DNA of 64,000 bases. Source: JBEEFP01 sp041166085. Lineage in GTDB: Bacteria > Actinomycetota > Acidimicrobiia > Acidimicrobiales > JAFATL01. Positions 27,407 to 36,667 of the stretch are shown here, piece after piece; position 1 is the first letter of the stretch, and each line of letters opens with the position of its first letter. The DNA is taken from the NCBI GenBank assembly GCA_041166085.1, contig JBEEFP010000089.1, forward strand, positions 1 through 64,000. The letters run 5' to 3'. The notes below the pieces were generated by a model that saw only the letters and a program-made list of their open reading frames with translations, had not been told where the DNA came from and ran no database searches. Position numbers and translations under genes: made by a program.

Positions 27407-30064
27407 ATGGTCAGGCTTCCAGGCAAGAAGCTGGGGTGGCCTATCGACATGGGTGATCGCCTCGTCCGCAAGCTGGAGCGAGCTGGGGAGCTTCGGTTCT
27501 GGACATCGCGCGCACGTAGTCGACAACGGCGACTCCAGTGGTCGCGCCGTCTGGCAGCGGCGCGCGTACGGGCTGACGACAAACGGGAGGACAGCCGACT
27601 CGTCCCGCCGGTCCTGCGCCGGGCGATCGTCGCTGCGTTGGGCGCCGGCGCACTCGTCGTCGCGGTCGAAGCAATGGCGTCAGCGCTCTCACGCTGGGGG
27701 CCGCAGTGGTTTCATCGAGTCTCTACCAAGGTCGAGGCGACGTCGTTCGAGACCCTGGTGGCGGCCGTCATCGGCGCAGAGGTGTTCCTGCTTGCGATGT
27801 TTTACGCGACCGTCGGGGTCATCGCATCGACGTCGTACCAGAGCGTTCCGGGTGAAATCCGACAGCTGTTCGTGCAAGAGCGCGGTAGCCGGCTGTTCAC
27901 GCGGAGCGTGGTCCGTGCCCTTGTCGTCGGCGTCCTAGTTCTTGCGATGCCGATCGTTGGCTACAAGCCCTACGGACTCACCGTCGTTGTGTTGGTCGGG
28001 CTGGTTGTGTTCTCAGTGCTCAACCTTGTTGCTCTGGGCACTGGTCTCTTCAACTTCTTCGACGTGTCGTCGTTGTCGACGCCGCTGCCGAAGCGCTTTG
28101 CCAGAGCCCTGAGGCTCGCTGCATCGAGCGGCGACGAAAAGGCCAGTGAGGTCGAGCAACAGCTGGCACATCGTGAGGGCGCAGAAGTGCTCCAGTACTA
28201 CCGACAACTCGCCACGCTCCTAAAGGAACGAACATCCAACGAAACGGCCGCGCCACGCCGGGTGTTGCACCAGCTCGTTCTGATCGCCGAGCTCAACTCC
28301 GCGATGAAGTCGCAGATTCCCTCCGACAGCGGCTGGTACGCCAGGATCCCAGCGCACCGCAACTGGCTCACACTCGATCACAGTCGACTCGGGATCGCGT
28401 TGTCTACGCGCACGGGCGTACAGCCAGACTTGGTGCCCGATCGCCTTTGGGTCGAGCGTGAGATCTCGGCGCGTGTCCAAGACCTTCTGCCACTCCTCCT
28501 CACGGCAGCGGCATGGGCGCACGCGATCGAGATCACGGATGAGTTCACGCGCGTTCTTGCGAGGATGTCGGCAAGGCTGCAAGTCGAGGAGGCGAGACTC
28601 CTGGTCAGAGTCATGACGAAGTGTCTGGCGGACGCTGTCGCCAACACGCCGCACGACGACCCTCGAGCGGGTATCGAGCATGAAGCCGGAACGCTCCGCA
28701 CGTTCCGCCTTGCCGCTGCCGAACGCTCCGTCCTGACACTCACAGCCGTATGGCTTGGCCTCGTACGGGCGGCAGAAGCCGTCTCGGAACCGAGTCTCAA
28801 GACGGTTTGGGCCAAGGCAGTTGAGGAATCGGCAGCTCCATACACAGTCGCGGCACCGCGCGAACTTCTGTCGACGCTTGAAGAGATCGCGGCCGGCATC
28901 GCGCTCGAGAGACGCGCCGAAGGTCACCGCGTGACACCCAGTTGGTGGATTCACCACTACGCGGCACGATCTCTGCTGCGGCAGATCCTCACCGCCACGG
29001 ACGAGCTCCTCGGTGAGGTGCAACATCAGATTGCGCGTGTCGTTGCGGTGTCCATCGACGACGACAGCGAGCTGGGCGCCGTTATGGCGTTCGATGCACT
29101 TGAGCTGGTGTCAAAGGTCAGATCGCACTTCCCTGCGATCGGGGACGCTGTGTCGGTGCTCAGCGAATTCAGAAGCTCTCAAGCAGGCGACGATCTCTGG
29201 CCTGTAACTGACCACCTGTCGGACCCAGCTGCAGCGTTGGAAGACGAGCTGCTTCGGTACCTGGCGAAGGTCAGCGTGAAGCTGGACACCACGACTCACG
29301 ACACCGCGCGACCGGACCTGTTCGGGCAGGCCTACAAGATCCTTTTCGATGCCTGCTTCAGCGCGATCCTCGACGGTGCCGACGACCTGGCGCGCGTTCT
29401 CTTCCCACCTGTTGTCTTCGCGGCCGACCGTGCACGCCGGCGATTGGTCGACGACCTCGCGGACCAAGGACTGCAAACGCGGTTCATCTTCGCCACCGAA
29501 CCACTCGTCGACCTCATGGAACTGAGCGGCTACGCGATGCTGATGCAACTGCTCAACAACTCGGGCATCTGGGACGACGTCCAGAACCTGTGGGACGGCA
29601 TCCTTACCAAAGAGGTAGCACCCGCTCTCGCCGAGCAAATGGCCCTCGTTCAAAAGGAACGGGAAGCGATCTTCGCTCTGACGCAGGGAGGGCTGGAGCG
29701 AACCTCGCGACAGATGTTGCTCAACCGACTGCTCAAGAGCCGCGGTGTAGTTGAGAGCCACTACTGGTCGCCGTTCGAGAAGGAGAGGCCGCTATCTCAT
29801 CCCAGCGCCATCGTGCGAGTATTCGCTCCGGGTGAGATGGGCAGCTTCGAGGAAGTGGCGGACCTGTTTCTCGTCGAGTACCTCATCAAGCAGCCCGGAT
29901 GCGAGCATTTCGAGCTCTCGCATCGGGCGAACACGCTTCGCGATCAGCTTGAACGCGAACGCGAGCGCGGTGACGGGCCGATCGATGAAGCCGCCACGGC
30001 CGACGAGACGACACCGCCTGTGACGAACGTCGAGCACCCCACGCAGGAAGCCGGCGACGAGTGA
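27407..30064 (+). CDS. four-helix membrane protein with large C-terminal soluble domain, unknown family
   Basis: An 885-residue protein I do not recognise. ATG 27449 (MGDRLVRK), with a GGGGTGG run about ten bases upstream, is an equally good start. Hydrophobic helices lie near residues 72-93, 115-140, 168-186 and 190-214. A basic N-terminal segment and about 670 C-terminal residues would be cytoplasmic. The soluble part is helical, with no Walker, nuclease or protease motif visible, and ends in an acidic tail. The next gene starts inside its stop codon (GTGA), implying stoichiometric partners. Lying in a restriction/TA/integrase island, a defence or element-maintenance role is plausible but unproven. 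Confidence 0.7.
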   Translation: MVRLPGKKLGWPIDMGDRLVRKLERAGELRFWTSRARSRQRRLQWSRRLAAARVRADDKREDSRLVPPVLRRAIVAALGAGALVVAVEAMASALSRWGPQWFHRVSTKVEATSFETLVAAVIGAEVFLLAMFYATVGVIASTSYQSVPGEIRQLFVQERGSRLFTRSVVRALVVGVLVLAMPIVGYKPYGLTVVVLVGLVVFSVLNLVALGTGLFNFFDVSSLSTPLPKRFARALRLAASSGDEKASEVEQQLAHREGAEVLQYYRQLATLLKERTSNETAAPRRVLHQLVLIAELNSAMKSQIPSDSGWYARIPAHRNWLTLDHSRLGIALSTRTGVQPDLVPDRLWVEREISARVQDLLPLLLTAAAWAHAIEITDEFTRVLARMSARLQVEEARLLVRVMTKCLADAVANTPHDDPRAGIEHEAGTLRTFRLAAAERSVLTLTAVWLGLVRAAEAVSEPSLKTVWAKAVEESAAPYTVAAPRELLSTLEEIAAGIALERRAEGHRVTPSWWIHHYAARSLLRQILTATDELLGEVQHQIARVVAVSIDDDSELGAVMAFDALELVSKVRSHFPAIGDAVSVLSEFRSSQAGDDLWPVTDHLSDPAAALEDELLRYLAKVSVKLDTTTHDTARPDLFGQAYKILFDACFSAILDGADDLARVLFPPVVFAADRARRRLVDDLADQGLQTRFIFATEPLVDLMELSGYAMLMQLLNNSGIWDDVQNLWDGILTKEVAPALAEQMALVQKEREAIFALTQGGLERTSRQMLLNRLLKSRGVVESHYWSPFEKERPLSHPSAIVRVFAPGEMGSFEEVADLFLVEYLIKQPGCEHFELSHRANTLRDQLERERERGDGPIDEAATADETTPPVTNVEHPTQEAGDE

Positions 30065-31053
30065 GAGGGAAGCGGGACGGCCTCGTCAGCACGCGAAAGT
30101 CACGGTGGTACTACGTCGACGGCATCGATGACGTTAGGTTGCAAGCTCAGCTGCGCTCTGGTCCGACCGGTGACGGCTACTACGAGCACATGCTCATCGA
30201 GGATTCGAGCCACGTCCTTCCTTTCGGTCGCGGACTCGATGAAGGTTTCCGCGCGGAGGTCACGGGTACCGACTCGACGCGTGCCGAGATCCTCATCTGC
30301 GACAGCCTTCCGACCCAGTTCGACCGCACACATCTCGCGGATGCCGTACGAGAGTTCATGCAGCACACTGCCCAACTCATAGTCGGGTACGAGTCAGCGA
30401 TCTACGAGATCGACTACCTGGTCGACCCAGCCGATCCGAAGGCGCCGCCGGTGGCGTTCCGATTCGAACCGTTGCAGGTCGGCAGCGTCGATCGTGTGCG
30501 ACGTCGAATCGTGCAGTACGTCCCAGCGTCTATGGCCGAGAAGGTCCGTCGTAACGGCTTGGGGTACGTCGAGCTGGAGCGCGATCGGGTTGTTCGATTC
30601 GACTTGCCCAAGGACATCGAGAGCGACGTGCGACGATCCGTGCGATTCCTCGCCTCCGCTAGTGAGCAGCACCGTGCCGAGTTCGCTCTCGTAGAGCAGT
30701 CGATGCGGCAGCGAACCGACTACGACGCTTCCGAGCATCATCGGATGAGCGGCGAGCTCCTCCTTGAGGCCACGAGACCGATCGGATGGAACGCCCGCGG
30801 GCTCTACCGAGACCATGTGCTCGATCCGTACTCGGTGTGGAGGCAGCTTCAGTTCAAGCGGTTCAAGATTCGCCTGCGGGACTCGATCCTCGCCCGGCTG
30901 AACGAGGCACTCATAGCGGTGGGAGGGCATTTGGGCTTCGAGGCGCAGGTCGAACTTCTCGACGTGCCCACACACGCCGACGTCGACGCAGCCGAAGCCG
31001 ATCTCAGAGACGGTCGCCGGCCGCTAACGGACCTGATCGCCGCCGCCTACTGA
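30061..31053 (+). CDS. unknown soluble partner of the membrane protein
   Basis: A 330-residue soluble protein without recognised family. GTG 30061 overlaps the preceding stop by four bases. An N-terminal alpha/beta segment (SRWYYVDGIDDVRLQAQL) leads into mixed alpha/beta sequence. The middle includes YESAIYEIDYLVDP and RRIVQYVPASMAEKVR; the C-terminus is helical and charged. Repeated acidic-aromatic strands could be an enzyme core, but no catalytic triad is obvious. Tight coupling implies that it works with the membrane protein. Confidence 0.7.
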   Translation: MRGKRDGLVSTRKSRWYYVDGIDDVRLQAQLRSGPTGDGYYEHMLIEDSSHVLPFGRGLDEGFRAEVTGTDSTRAEILICDSLPTQFDRTHLADAVREFMQHTAQLIVGYESAIYEIDYLVDPADPKAPPVAFRFEPLQVGSVDRVRRRIVQYVPASMAEKVRRNGLGYVELERDRVVRFDLPKDIESDVRRSVRFLASASEQHRAEFALVEQSMRQRTDYDASEHHRMSGELLLEATRPIGWNARGLYRDHVLDPYSVWRQLQFKRFKIRLRDSILARLNEALIAVGGHLGFEAQVELLDVPTHADVDAAEADLRDGRRPLTDLIAAAY

Positions 31054-31184
31054 CACGAGAGTCATGGCCGTCGCACGTGGCTGGGTCGGTGGTGACGTAG
31101 AAGACTCTGCGGGCGTAGCAGCGATGCCAGGCGAGGGTCACGGCGGCATCAAGGCGGCATCAGGCGGACGCGCCTCTTGGACTC

Positions 31185-31204
31185 TAGGCCGCGTTTAGGC
31201 CGCG
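31185..31204 (+). repeat. right copy of the 20-base direct repeat
   Basis: It matches 16806-16825 at 19 of 20 positions in the same orientation, 14.4 kb away. It lies 131 bases behind the last gene of the island. Confidence 0.4.
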
Positions 31205-31312
31205 AGCGCTTGTGAAACGACGTGATCAGCCGTGAGACGACCAGACGCAAATCCGCTGCTCACAGGCCATTTCTCGCTACGCCACGAGCGCGCCAAAACC
31301 GGCCCGATCAAA

Positions 31313-31350
31313 TTAGGAAACCGATGCTCTATCCCCTGAGCTACGGGGGC
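31313..31350 (-). pseudogene. 5' half of tRNA-Arg(CCT), cut in the anticodon loop
   Basis: Read leftward from 31350, the bases form positions 1-38 of a tRNA: acceptor GCCCCCG, TA, D-arm GCTC-AGGGGATA-GAGC, A, anticodon-stem strand TCGGT and loop TTCCTAA with anticodon CCT (Arg). Beyond 31313 the sequence does not pair with TCGGT and no T-arm or acceptor 3' strand follows. I find no 3' half elsewhere in the window. The break in the anticodon loop is where some integrases recombine. Confidence 0.75.
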
Positions 31351-31553
31351 GGGGATTGAAAACCTGCGCTCACGAGGTTGTTGTGCGCTCGCAGGAACCA
31401 GGAGGCTACGCCAGCTGCTGCGTCAGGCCGCACGTCCCCGACTTCGGGCCCAGATGCCGCGGTTCCCTGCACCACCTCGTCATGACGAGCACCTCGCGAC
31501 CACGCCCCAGGTCCACCTGCGAGTCCGAGCGAGGAGTTCGCGAACGGTTGTCG

Positions 31554-32222
31554 TCATCGCACGGTCGTTGACGGTCGTGACAGCAACGGCCAGGCACCGG
31601 CGACAAAGAGGCTCGCAGCGCCAGTCAGTCCTGCCGTGGTCCCAATGCCAGCCGAGCCACCGCCGGCGAGGCCGACCACAGTTCCTGCCATCCCGGCAAC
31701 AATCAACGCCGACCCCAACCAGTAGAAGCCGGCAAAGAAGAGGCGGCCGAGCGCAAGGAAGTGTGATCCAACGACAGCGGCCGTCCACGCAATGGCGTAA
31801 TCGCCGTGACCGGTCGCTGCGAGCAACTTGTTGCCTGCCCCAATGCTCACGGCTTGGACGGCGACGACCGCGAGGTAACCCCGGGACGAGAACATCGATG
31901 CAACACTCGATCGTGAAGGCGCAATCGCAGCCGGCCTACTCGGCCGCCGTACGGATGACCACAGTTGAGCGGTCCGAAAGAGGATGACCGCGCCGATTGC
32001 GCTCCCGACGACCCGAACAGTCATCGCGGCGGTTCCGTTGAGCCCCGACGCGGCCCAGTGGATCCACACCACACCGAACAGGGCCGAGATCGCTGTACCG
32101 ACAAGCGCTCCCCTCTCGGGCAGCGACTCGGCGTTGTGCGTGTGGGTCGCCATTGGAGTCGTGGATGGCGCCGATGAACGGCCACGATCATCATCGTCGT
32201 GGAGCGACTTCGGAATGCGCAT
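31554..32222 (-). CDS. multi-pass membrane protein, unknown
   Basis: A 222-residue integral membrane protein from ATG 32222, six bases behind GGGGAG. After a hydrophilic His/Asp-rich N-terminus, five to six hydrophobic helices appear: LVGTAISALFGVVWIHW, MTVRVVGSAIGAVILF, YLAVVAVQAVSIGAG, YAIAWTAAVVGSHFLAL, FAGFYWLGSALIVAGMAG and a Gly/Ala-rich last helix. I cannot assign a family or a substrate. ATG 32153 is a possible later start. No co-directional partner adjoins it. Confidence 0.68.
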   Translation of the reverse strand: MRIPKSLHDDDDRGRSSAPSTTPMATHTHNAESLPERGALVGTAISALFGVVWIHWAASGLNGTAAMTVRVVGSAIGAVILFRTAQLWSSVRRPSRPAAIAPSRSSVASMFSSRGYLAVVAVQAVSIGAGNKLLAATGHGDYAIAWTAAVVGSHFLALGRLFFAGFYWLGSALIVAGMAGTVVGLAGGGSAGIGTTAGLTGAASLFVAGAWPLLSRPSTTVR

Positions 32223-32570
32223 CGGAAACTCCCCGGCGTTGGCCGTGGTCGGCTGCGCGGCACCAGGGTCCAGAGCATCGCTCCCGAACCGGCATCGGCC
32301 GGTTCAACACGTGGGGACTCGTGTCGTGTCGAGCTCACCGTATACCCCGCTCTGGCGTCCGGTGACCGGATCCATCGGTGGCCCAGCAACTCCGATGGGC
32401 TGGCGCCCTCCACGCATGGTCCGAGGAGCGAACGCCGTCTTGGTGTGTGGAGCTGGTCAGTGGCCGGGAGGCACAGTCGCCGTCGCTGATGTGCCCAAAC
32501 GCCGGACGGCTCGGTCCGGTCCACCCGACCCCGAGGCCGCGGTGGTCCGGCGGCGATCGGCGCGGTCATG
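32223..32570. other. 348-base gap without a recognised gene
   Basis: I see no supported coding sequence. It holds the upstream region of the 31554 gene and the 3' flank of the leftward STAS gene. Confidence 0.35.
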
Positions 32571-32882
32571 TCAGATGATCATGAACACAGCGTTCAGGCC
32601 GGTGAGCTCGAGCAACTTCAGGGTCTGGGGCAGCGGGTTGGTCAACACGAGTTCGCCCCCGCTTTCGCGGACCCGCTTCCGCGCGCCGACGAGCGCACCG
32701 AGGCCGGTGGAGTCCACGAATTCGAGCTTCGCGAGATCCATGATCACCCGTCGCTGCCCCTGCTCGAGCACCGAGACGACACAGGCCCGCAACGCCGGTG
32801 CGCTGGCCACGTCGAGCTCACCGGTGACGTGGATCGTTGTCGCACGCCCGTCGCGGGACAGCTCCAATTCGAACGGGGTCAC
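32571..32882 (-). CDS. STAS-domain anti-sigma factor antagonist
   Basis: A 103-residue protein of the SpoIIAA/RsbV family, which binds an anti-sigma kinase and so frees its sigma factor. TIHVTGELDVASAPALR at residues 16-32 and the phosphorylation-site segment MDLAKLEFVDSTGLGALV are intact, with Ser in DST as the likely phospho-acceptor. GTG 32882 follows AAGG; longer upstream frames are non-coding. No RsbW-like kinase is in the window. It follows the small membrane ORF and the AAA regulator on the same strand, so it may be transcribed with them. Confidence 0.87.
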   Translation of the reverse strand: MTPFELELSRDGRATTIHVTGELDVASAPALRACVVSVLEQGQRRVIMDLAKLEFVDSTGLGALVGARKRVRESGGELVLTNPLPQTLKLLELTGLNAVFMII

Positions 32883-32929
32883 GCCTTGTTCCCGGGTTCC
32901 GAGGTGTGGGGACGGGAGGCGGTGACCGC

Positions 32930-33043
32930 CTACACGCCACCGCGGCGAGAGAGCGCCACCACCAACACGACGAGGAGGACGACGACCACGGTGCCAACGC
33001 CGATGTACATGCCGAGTTCTTGCCCACGGTCGGGCTCCCTCAC
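32930..33043 (-). CDS. 37-residue single-pass membrane peptide
   Basis: A short frame from GTG 33043, six bases behind AGGAG, encodes a charged N-terminus (REPDRGQELGM), one helix of about 20 Val/Leu-rich residues starting at TVVVVLL, and a positive SRRGG end. Good Shine-Dalgarno spacing and strong hydrophobicity support it. It lies between the AAA regulator and the STAS gene on the same strand. Function is unknown. Confidence 0.5.
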   Translation of the reverse strand: MREPDRGQELGMYIGVGTVVVVLLVVLVVALSRRGGV

Positions 33044-33139
33044 ACCGTCTCCTGGGTGGCGGTCTCATGACGCCACCAGATGACGCCGGCCAGATCGAAC
33101 CTCGACGATGGTTCGGCGCGCCGACCCTGATCGGCGAGG

Positions 33140-36100
33140 TCAGCGGTCCAGCCGCCACGTGACGAGCGACTCCGCTGCCGACGGTTCGTAGGCGCAGAAG
33201 TGGCCTGTTCGTACCGCGATGTTCAGGTGGCGGCCAAGGGCAGGGTTGATCTCGGCGATCTTTGCCAGCGCGCCGCGGACGTGGCGGGTCACGTTGACGC
33301 GCGCTCGCTCGGCGGCTGAGCCCATGCGCCGGTCACGTCCACCGAGGCCGACGGCACGGGCAAGCTCGTCGATGATCGCGTCCTTTTCGACGCGGGCCTT
33401 GGCGGCGCGCTCGTCATCGCCGAACCGCTCGGCCTCCGAGAGCTCGTCGTCGAGGTCTTCGATCCGCGATCGGTACGCGGCCTTCGCCCGGTCGTCGAGC
33501 ACGGGCCCGCCGTCGCCACCGGCGTGTGTCTCCGCGGTCCCGGCACTGAGCTCGAGGCAGTGGATCTCGACTCCCGGCTGCCGGAGCAGGCGGCTGAGGT
33601 AGCCCAGTCCCATGCTGTCCCGGAGCAGGGAGGTTGTTCCGGCGTAGGAGACGCTCCAGAGCTCGCCGTCTCGCACCAGAGCCGCTTCGCGGCTGGAGAC
33701 CGGTCCCGTCGAGGGCCGCGCCGACTGCTCGGTGCGCGTCAACAGCCACGGCAGACCCATGCGTTCGGCGGTGGCCTGGGCCTCGGCCAGGAGCCGTTCC
33801 GCTTCCTGGGCGTCGGCAGGCCGACCCCGGGCCACCAGCACGGCCGCGAGCTCGAATTGGCTGTAGCCGACGTACACGGCAGCTTCGAGCTCCGCGTGCA
33901 GGCGGAGGGCCTGGCGGTGATGTGCCGTGGCGTCGTCGGGGCGGCCCAAGACGTTGGCCAGGTTCCCGAGGTGGCGCGACGTCGTACCGAGGTACACCGT
34001 GGGCCGCATGATGGGCAAGGCGATGTGCCGGCCCGCGTAGGGCAAGAGGAGCCCATACAGGATGGCAGCGGCATCCCGGTCGCCGATCAGGGCGGCGCTC
34101 TCGGCCAGCCAGCCCACGGTCATCAGGGTCATCACGCCAGTCATGCCCGTGTCCCCGACCTCAGCGACGAGGTTGGCGAGCTCCGGTCGGGCCTCTTCGG
34201 TTCGACCGGCTTGTATCCGTCCGGCGGCGAGCATGGATCGCAACGCCGAGCGAGCGCGTGGGCGTCCTTCCCCTCCGACCTCGAGCAGGGCCTCGATCTC
34301 GATGAGCCGCCCACGCTCCCAGGCGAGTTGGGCCACCTGACCCACGTAGCCAGCGAGCACGTTCGACTGCCCGGGCGATCGGTTGAGGGCGTTCTCGGCC
34401 AGCTCTTGCGCTCCGTCGAGGTCACCATGCACCAATGCGAGGACCGGCTCGAAGTCGGCGATCCAACGCAGGACAGGCGCGCCGACGTTGGCGACGCGTT
34501 TTCGTAGCCATTCCACCTCTGCCCGGAACTCCACGATGCGTCCGAGCTCGAGGAGTTGGTTCGTGCGCGACGCTCGGGCTCGGACCTCCAGCTCGAGATC
34601 GCCGAGGTCGGCGGCCAGTCGGGCCTGCTCGGTCGCAACCGCCAGCGCCTCCTCGGCGACGTCCGGTGTCGCAAGCGGTGGATAGACCCACGCCAGGGTC
34701 TCGGCCAGGGTTCGAGTGGACCCCGTGCGGCGAGCGACGGCGATCGCCTCGCGCGCGAGCCTGCGCCGACGCTCGGGGTCGTCGTTGAACGTCAGCTCCT
34801 GGGCCAGCCTGCCGAGTACGAGGGCCTTTGCTTCGGAGTCGTCGGGCCCGGCGTGCGCCAGAGCCCGCTCGAGCAGGCGAACGGCTTCTTCGTTGACCAC
34901 CCCGCCTTCGACGATCAGCCCCGCGTACCACTCGGCCGCCCGGGCCATCAGGGGGAAGTTCGGTAACGCTTCTGCCAGCTCGAACGCCTCTGCACACAGG
35001 GCGCGCCCTTCGTCCACCCGTCCGCCACGGACGAGCGCCTCACCCGCGGCAACCAGCAGCTCACATCGTTCGGCGGTTGATGCGGCGGCGGGGACGGAGA
35101 CCTCGATCGCTCGCTGGTAGAGCGCCGCTGCTTCTTCGTACGCGAGCAAACGACGAGCGCGGGCGCCGGCGGCGACAGCATGGACCAGCCCCTTGGCATG
35201 GCGGACGTCGGTCGGCGCTTCGAGGAAGTGCTGGGCGAGCTCGGCCAGGTGCGGATCGAGGTCGTGGGCGTAGACCCGTTCGATGGCCTCCCCGACGCGG
35301 CGGTGACGGTCGGCTCTGGCCGCTGGGACCAGCGAGTCGTACAACGCATCGCGCAGCAGGACGTGGGTGAACGACCACGCATCGCCCGAGCCCACGACGA
35401 TCTGGTGCCGCCGCCCCTCCGCACATGCTGCGGTCGCCTCGGCCGCTTCCTCGACCTCGGCGAGGACGTCGAACCCAAAGTCGCGGCCGATGACGGCGGC
35501 GGTGGCCAGCACCTCACGAGTCCGCTCGTTCACGCCGCCCAACCGCCGATCGATGACATCACGAATCGTCGCGGGGATGGCACCGGGCGGGTACGACGTC
35601 TCCGGCGCGGCGTGCTCGAAGATGCGGACGAGCTCTCGCGCGAACAGCGGGTTGCCTTCGCTCGTGCGGTTGACGAGCGAGACCAGGGACGCGTCCGGCG
35701 AGGTGCCGGTCTCCAGCTCGACCAGCCGGACCAGGTCGTCGGCATCGAGTGGGCCGAGGGGGATTCGGGTCTCGCTCTGGCGCTCGAGATCGGCAACGAG
35801 CTCGGCCACGTCCGGACGTTGGCTTGCCTCGTGGGGCCGGAAGGTACCGAGCACGAGCAGGGCGCGATCGTCGGGGTGGCCGGCGAGGAATGTCGTCAGG
35901 AGCAGCGTGGGTACGTCGGCCGCATGCAGGTCGTCGAGCACGACGACCAGAGGTTGCACAGCGGTGACGCGCGCCAGGGCGGCGTTGACCGCGTCGAAGA
36001 GAAAGAAGCGAGCTTCCTCGGTGAAACCCTCGTCGACGCCGCCCCGGCCGAACTCGGGCAGGAGCGGCCCCAGGCGTGCGTGGCCGCCCGTGACTGCGTC

Positions 36101-36376
36101 CTCGCCGAATCGGTCGACGAGCACGCGGATCACCTGTGTCCAGGGCCAGAACGGCGGCGCCCAGCCGCTCTCCCACGCCCGACCCCATGCCACGATCGCC
36201 CCGCCCCGAGCCGCCTCGGCCGAGAAAGCCGTGGCCAACGCGGTTTTGCCGATGCCGGCCTCGCCCCGGACCACTACCAGCTGGGCGCGACCGCGCACGG
36301 CGACGTCCCAGGCGGCGTGAAGCGCGGCCAGCTCGCCCGTGCGTCCTGCGATCTCCACCCCTCGGGGCCGACGCAT
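33140..36376 (-). CDS. AAA-TPR transcriptional regulator of LAL type lacking its own LuxR domain
   Basis: A 1078-residue signal-transducing STAND-like ATPase. ATG 36376 (MRRPRGVEIAGR) gives Walker A GEAGIGKT at 38-45 and Walker B VVVLDDLHAAD near 140. A winged-helix/arm region and about twelve TPR-like helical repeats fill residues 330-850. The C-terminus has GLGYLSRLLRQPGVEIHCLEL and then a helical RVNVTRHVRGALAKI ... GRHLNIAVRTG segment, found in related ATPases as a winged helix. Ordinary LAL regulators end in a GerE helix-turn-helix; here that domain is the separate gene just upstream, 14 bases away. Confidence 0.85.
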   Translation of the reverse strand: MRRPRGVEIAGRTGELAALHAAWDVAVRGRAQLVVVRGEAGIGKTALATAFSAEAARGGAIVAWGRAWESGWAPPFWPWTQVIRVLVDRFGEDAVTGGHARLGPLLPEFGRGGVDEGFTEEARFFLFDAVNAALARVTAVQPLVVVLDDLHAADVPTLLLTTFLAGHPDDRALLVLGTFRPHEASQRPDVAELVADLERQSETRIPLGPLDADDLVRLVELETGTSPDASLVSLVNRTSEGNPLFARELVRIFEHAAPETSYPPGAIPATIRDVIDRRLGGVNERTREVLATAAVIGRDFGFDVLAEVEEAAEATAACAEGRRHQIVVGSGDAWSFTHVLLRDALYDSLVPAARADRHRRVGEAIERVYAHDLDPHLAELAQHFLEAPTDVRHAKGLVHAVAAGARARRLLAYEEAAALYQRAIEVSVPAAASTAERCELLVAAGEALVRGGRVDEGRALCAEAFELAEALPNFPLMARAAEWYAGLIVEGGVVNEEAVRLLERALAHAGPDDSEAKALVLGRLAQELTFNDDPERRRRLAREAIAVARRTGSTRTLAETLAWVYPPLATPDVAEEALAVATEQARLAADLGDLELEVRARASRTNQLLELGRIVEFRAEVEWLRKRVANVGAPVLRWIADFEPVLALVHGDLDGAQELAENALNRSPGQSNVLAGYVGQVAQLAWERGRLIEIEALLEVGGEGRPRARSALRSMLAAGRIQAGRTEEARPELANLVAEVGDTGMTGVMTLMTVGWLAESAALIGDRDAAAILYGLLLPYAGRHIALPIMRPTVYLGTTSRHLGNLANVLGRPDDATAHHRQALRLHAELEAAVYVGYSQFELAAVLVARGRPADAQEAERLLAEAQATAERMGLPWLLTRTEQSARPSTGPVSSREAALVRDGELWSVSYAGTTSLLRDSMGLGYLSRLLRQPGVEIHCLELSAGTAETHAGGDGGPVLDDRAKAAYRSRIEDLDDELSEAERFGDDERAAKARVEKDAIIDELARAVGLGGRDRRMGSAAERARVNVTRHVRGALAKIAEINPALGRHLNIAVRTGHFCAYEPSAAESLVTWRLDR

Positions 36377-36390
36377 ACCGGGCGGCAACG

Positions 36391-36618
36391 TTAGGTGACC
36401 CCGTGGCGCTCGACCGCTTGGATGACAAGCTCGACGCGCGACGCGACGCCCAGCTTGTCGAACACGCCGCTGATGACGGCTCGCGCCGAGGCCGGAGTCA
36501 TGCCCAGTCGACGGGCGAGCGCCTCCTCGGACAGCCCGTCGCAGACGAACTTGGCCGCAGCCAGCTCCGTCAGCGTGAGCTGCGTCCACCCGTTACGGGG
36601 GTAGTGCCTGTCGGTCAC
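36391..36618 (-). CDS. stand-alone LuxR/GerE-type helix-turn-helix protein
   Basis: A 75-residue protein from GTG 36618 behind a strong GAGGAGGT. LTLTELAAAKFVCDGLSEEALARRLGMTPASARAVISGVFDKLGVASRVELVIQAV is the GerE fold, with the usual dimer helix at the end. It precedes the AAA-TPR gene by 14 bases, so the pair may act as a split LAL regulator. It is divergent from two secreted-protein genes, which are natural targets. Confidence 0.82.
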   Translation of the reverse strand: MTDRHYPRNGWTQLTLTELAAAKFVCDGLSEEALARRLGMTPASARAVISGVFDKLGVASRVELVIQAVERHGVT

Positions 36619-36667
36619 TCGCCACCTCCTCGGTCGAGACTTCTGTCACAGAGGCGTTCGGCCGCAA

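Larger units (their letters stand above)
31054..31553. other. island edge: direct repeat and tRNA half, otherwise non-coding
   Basis: This 500-base stretch contains a small GGCGGCATCA tandem near 31145, the right copy of the TAGGCCGCG direct repeat and a truncated tRNA-Arg. No protein gene is supported. Confidence 0.5.

Noticed and set aside
31054..31350. Group I intron in tRNA-Arg(CCT)
   Set aside because: Such introns are known in this tRNA, but no 3' exon follows within the next 300 bases or elsewhere in the window.
35180..36394. 404-codon rightward frame opposite the AAA-TPR gene
   Set aside because: Antisense to a clear ATPase gene and without recognisable domains.
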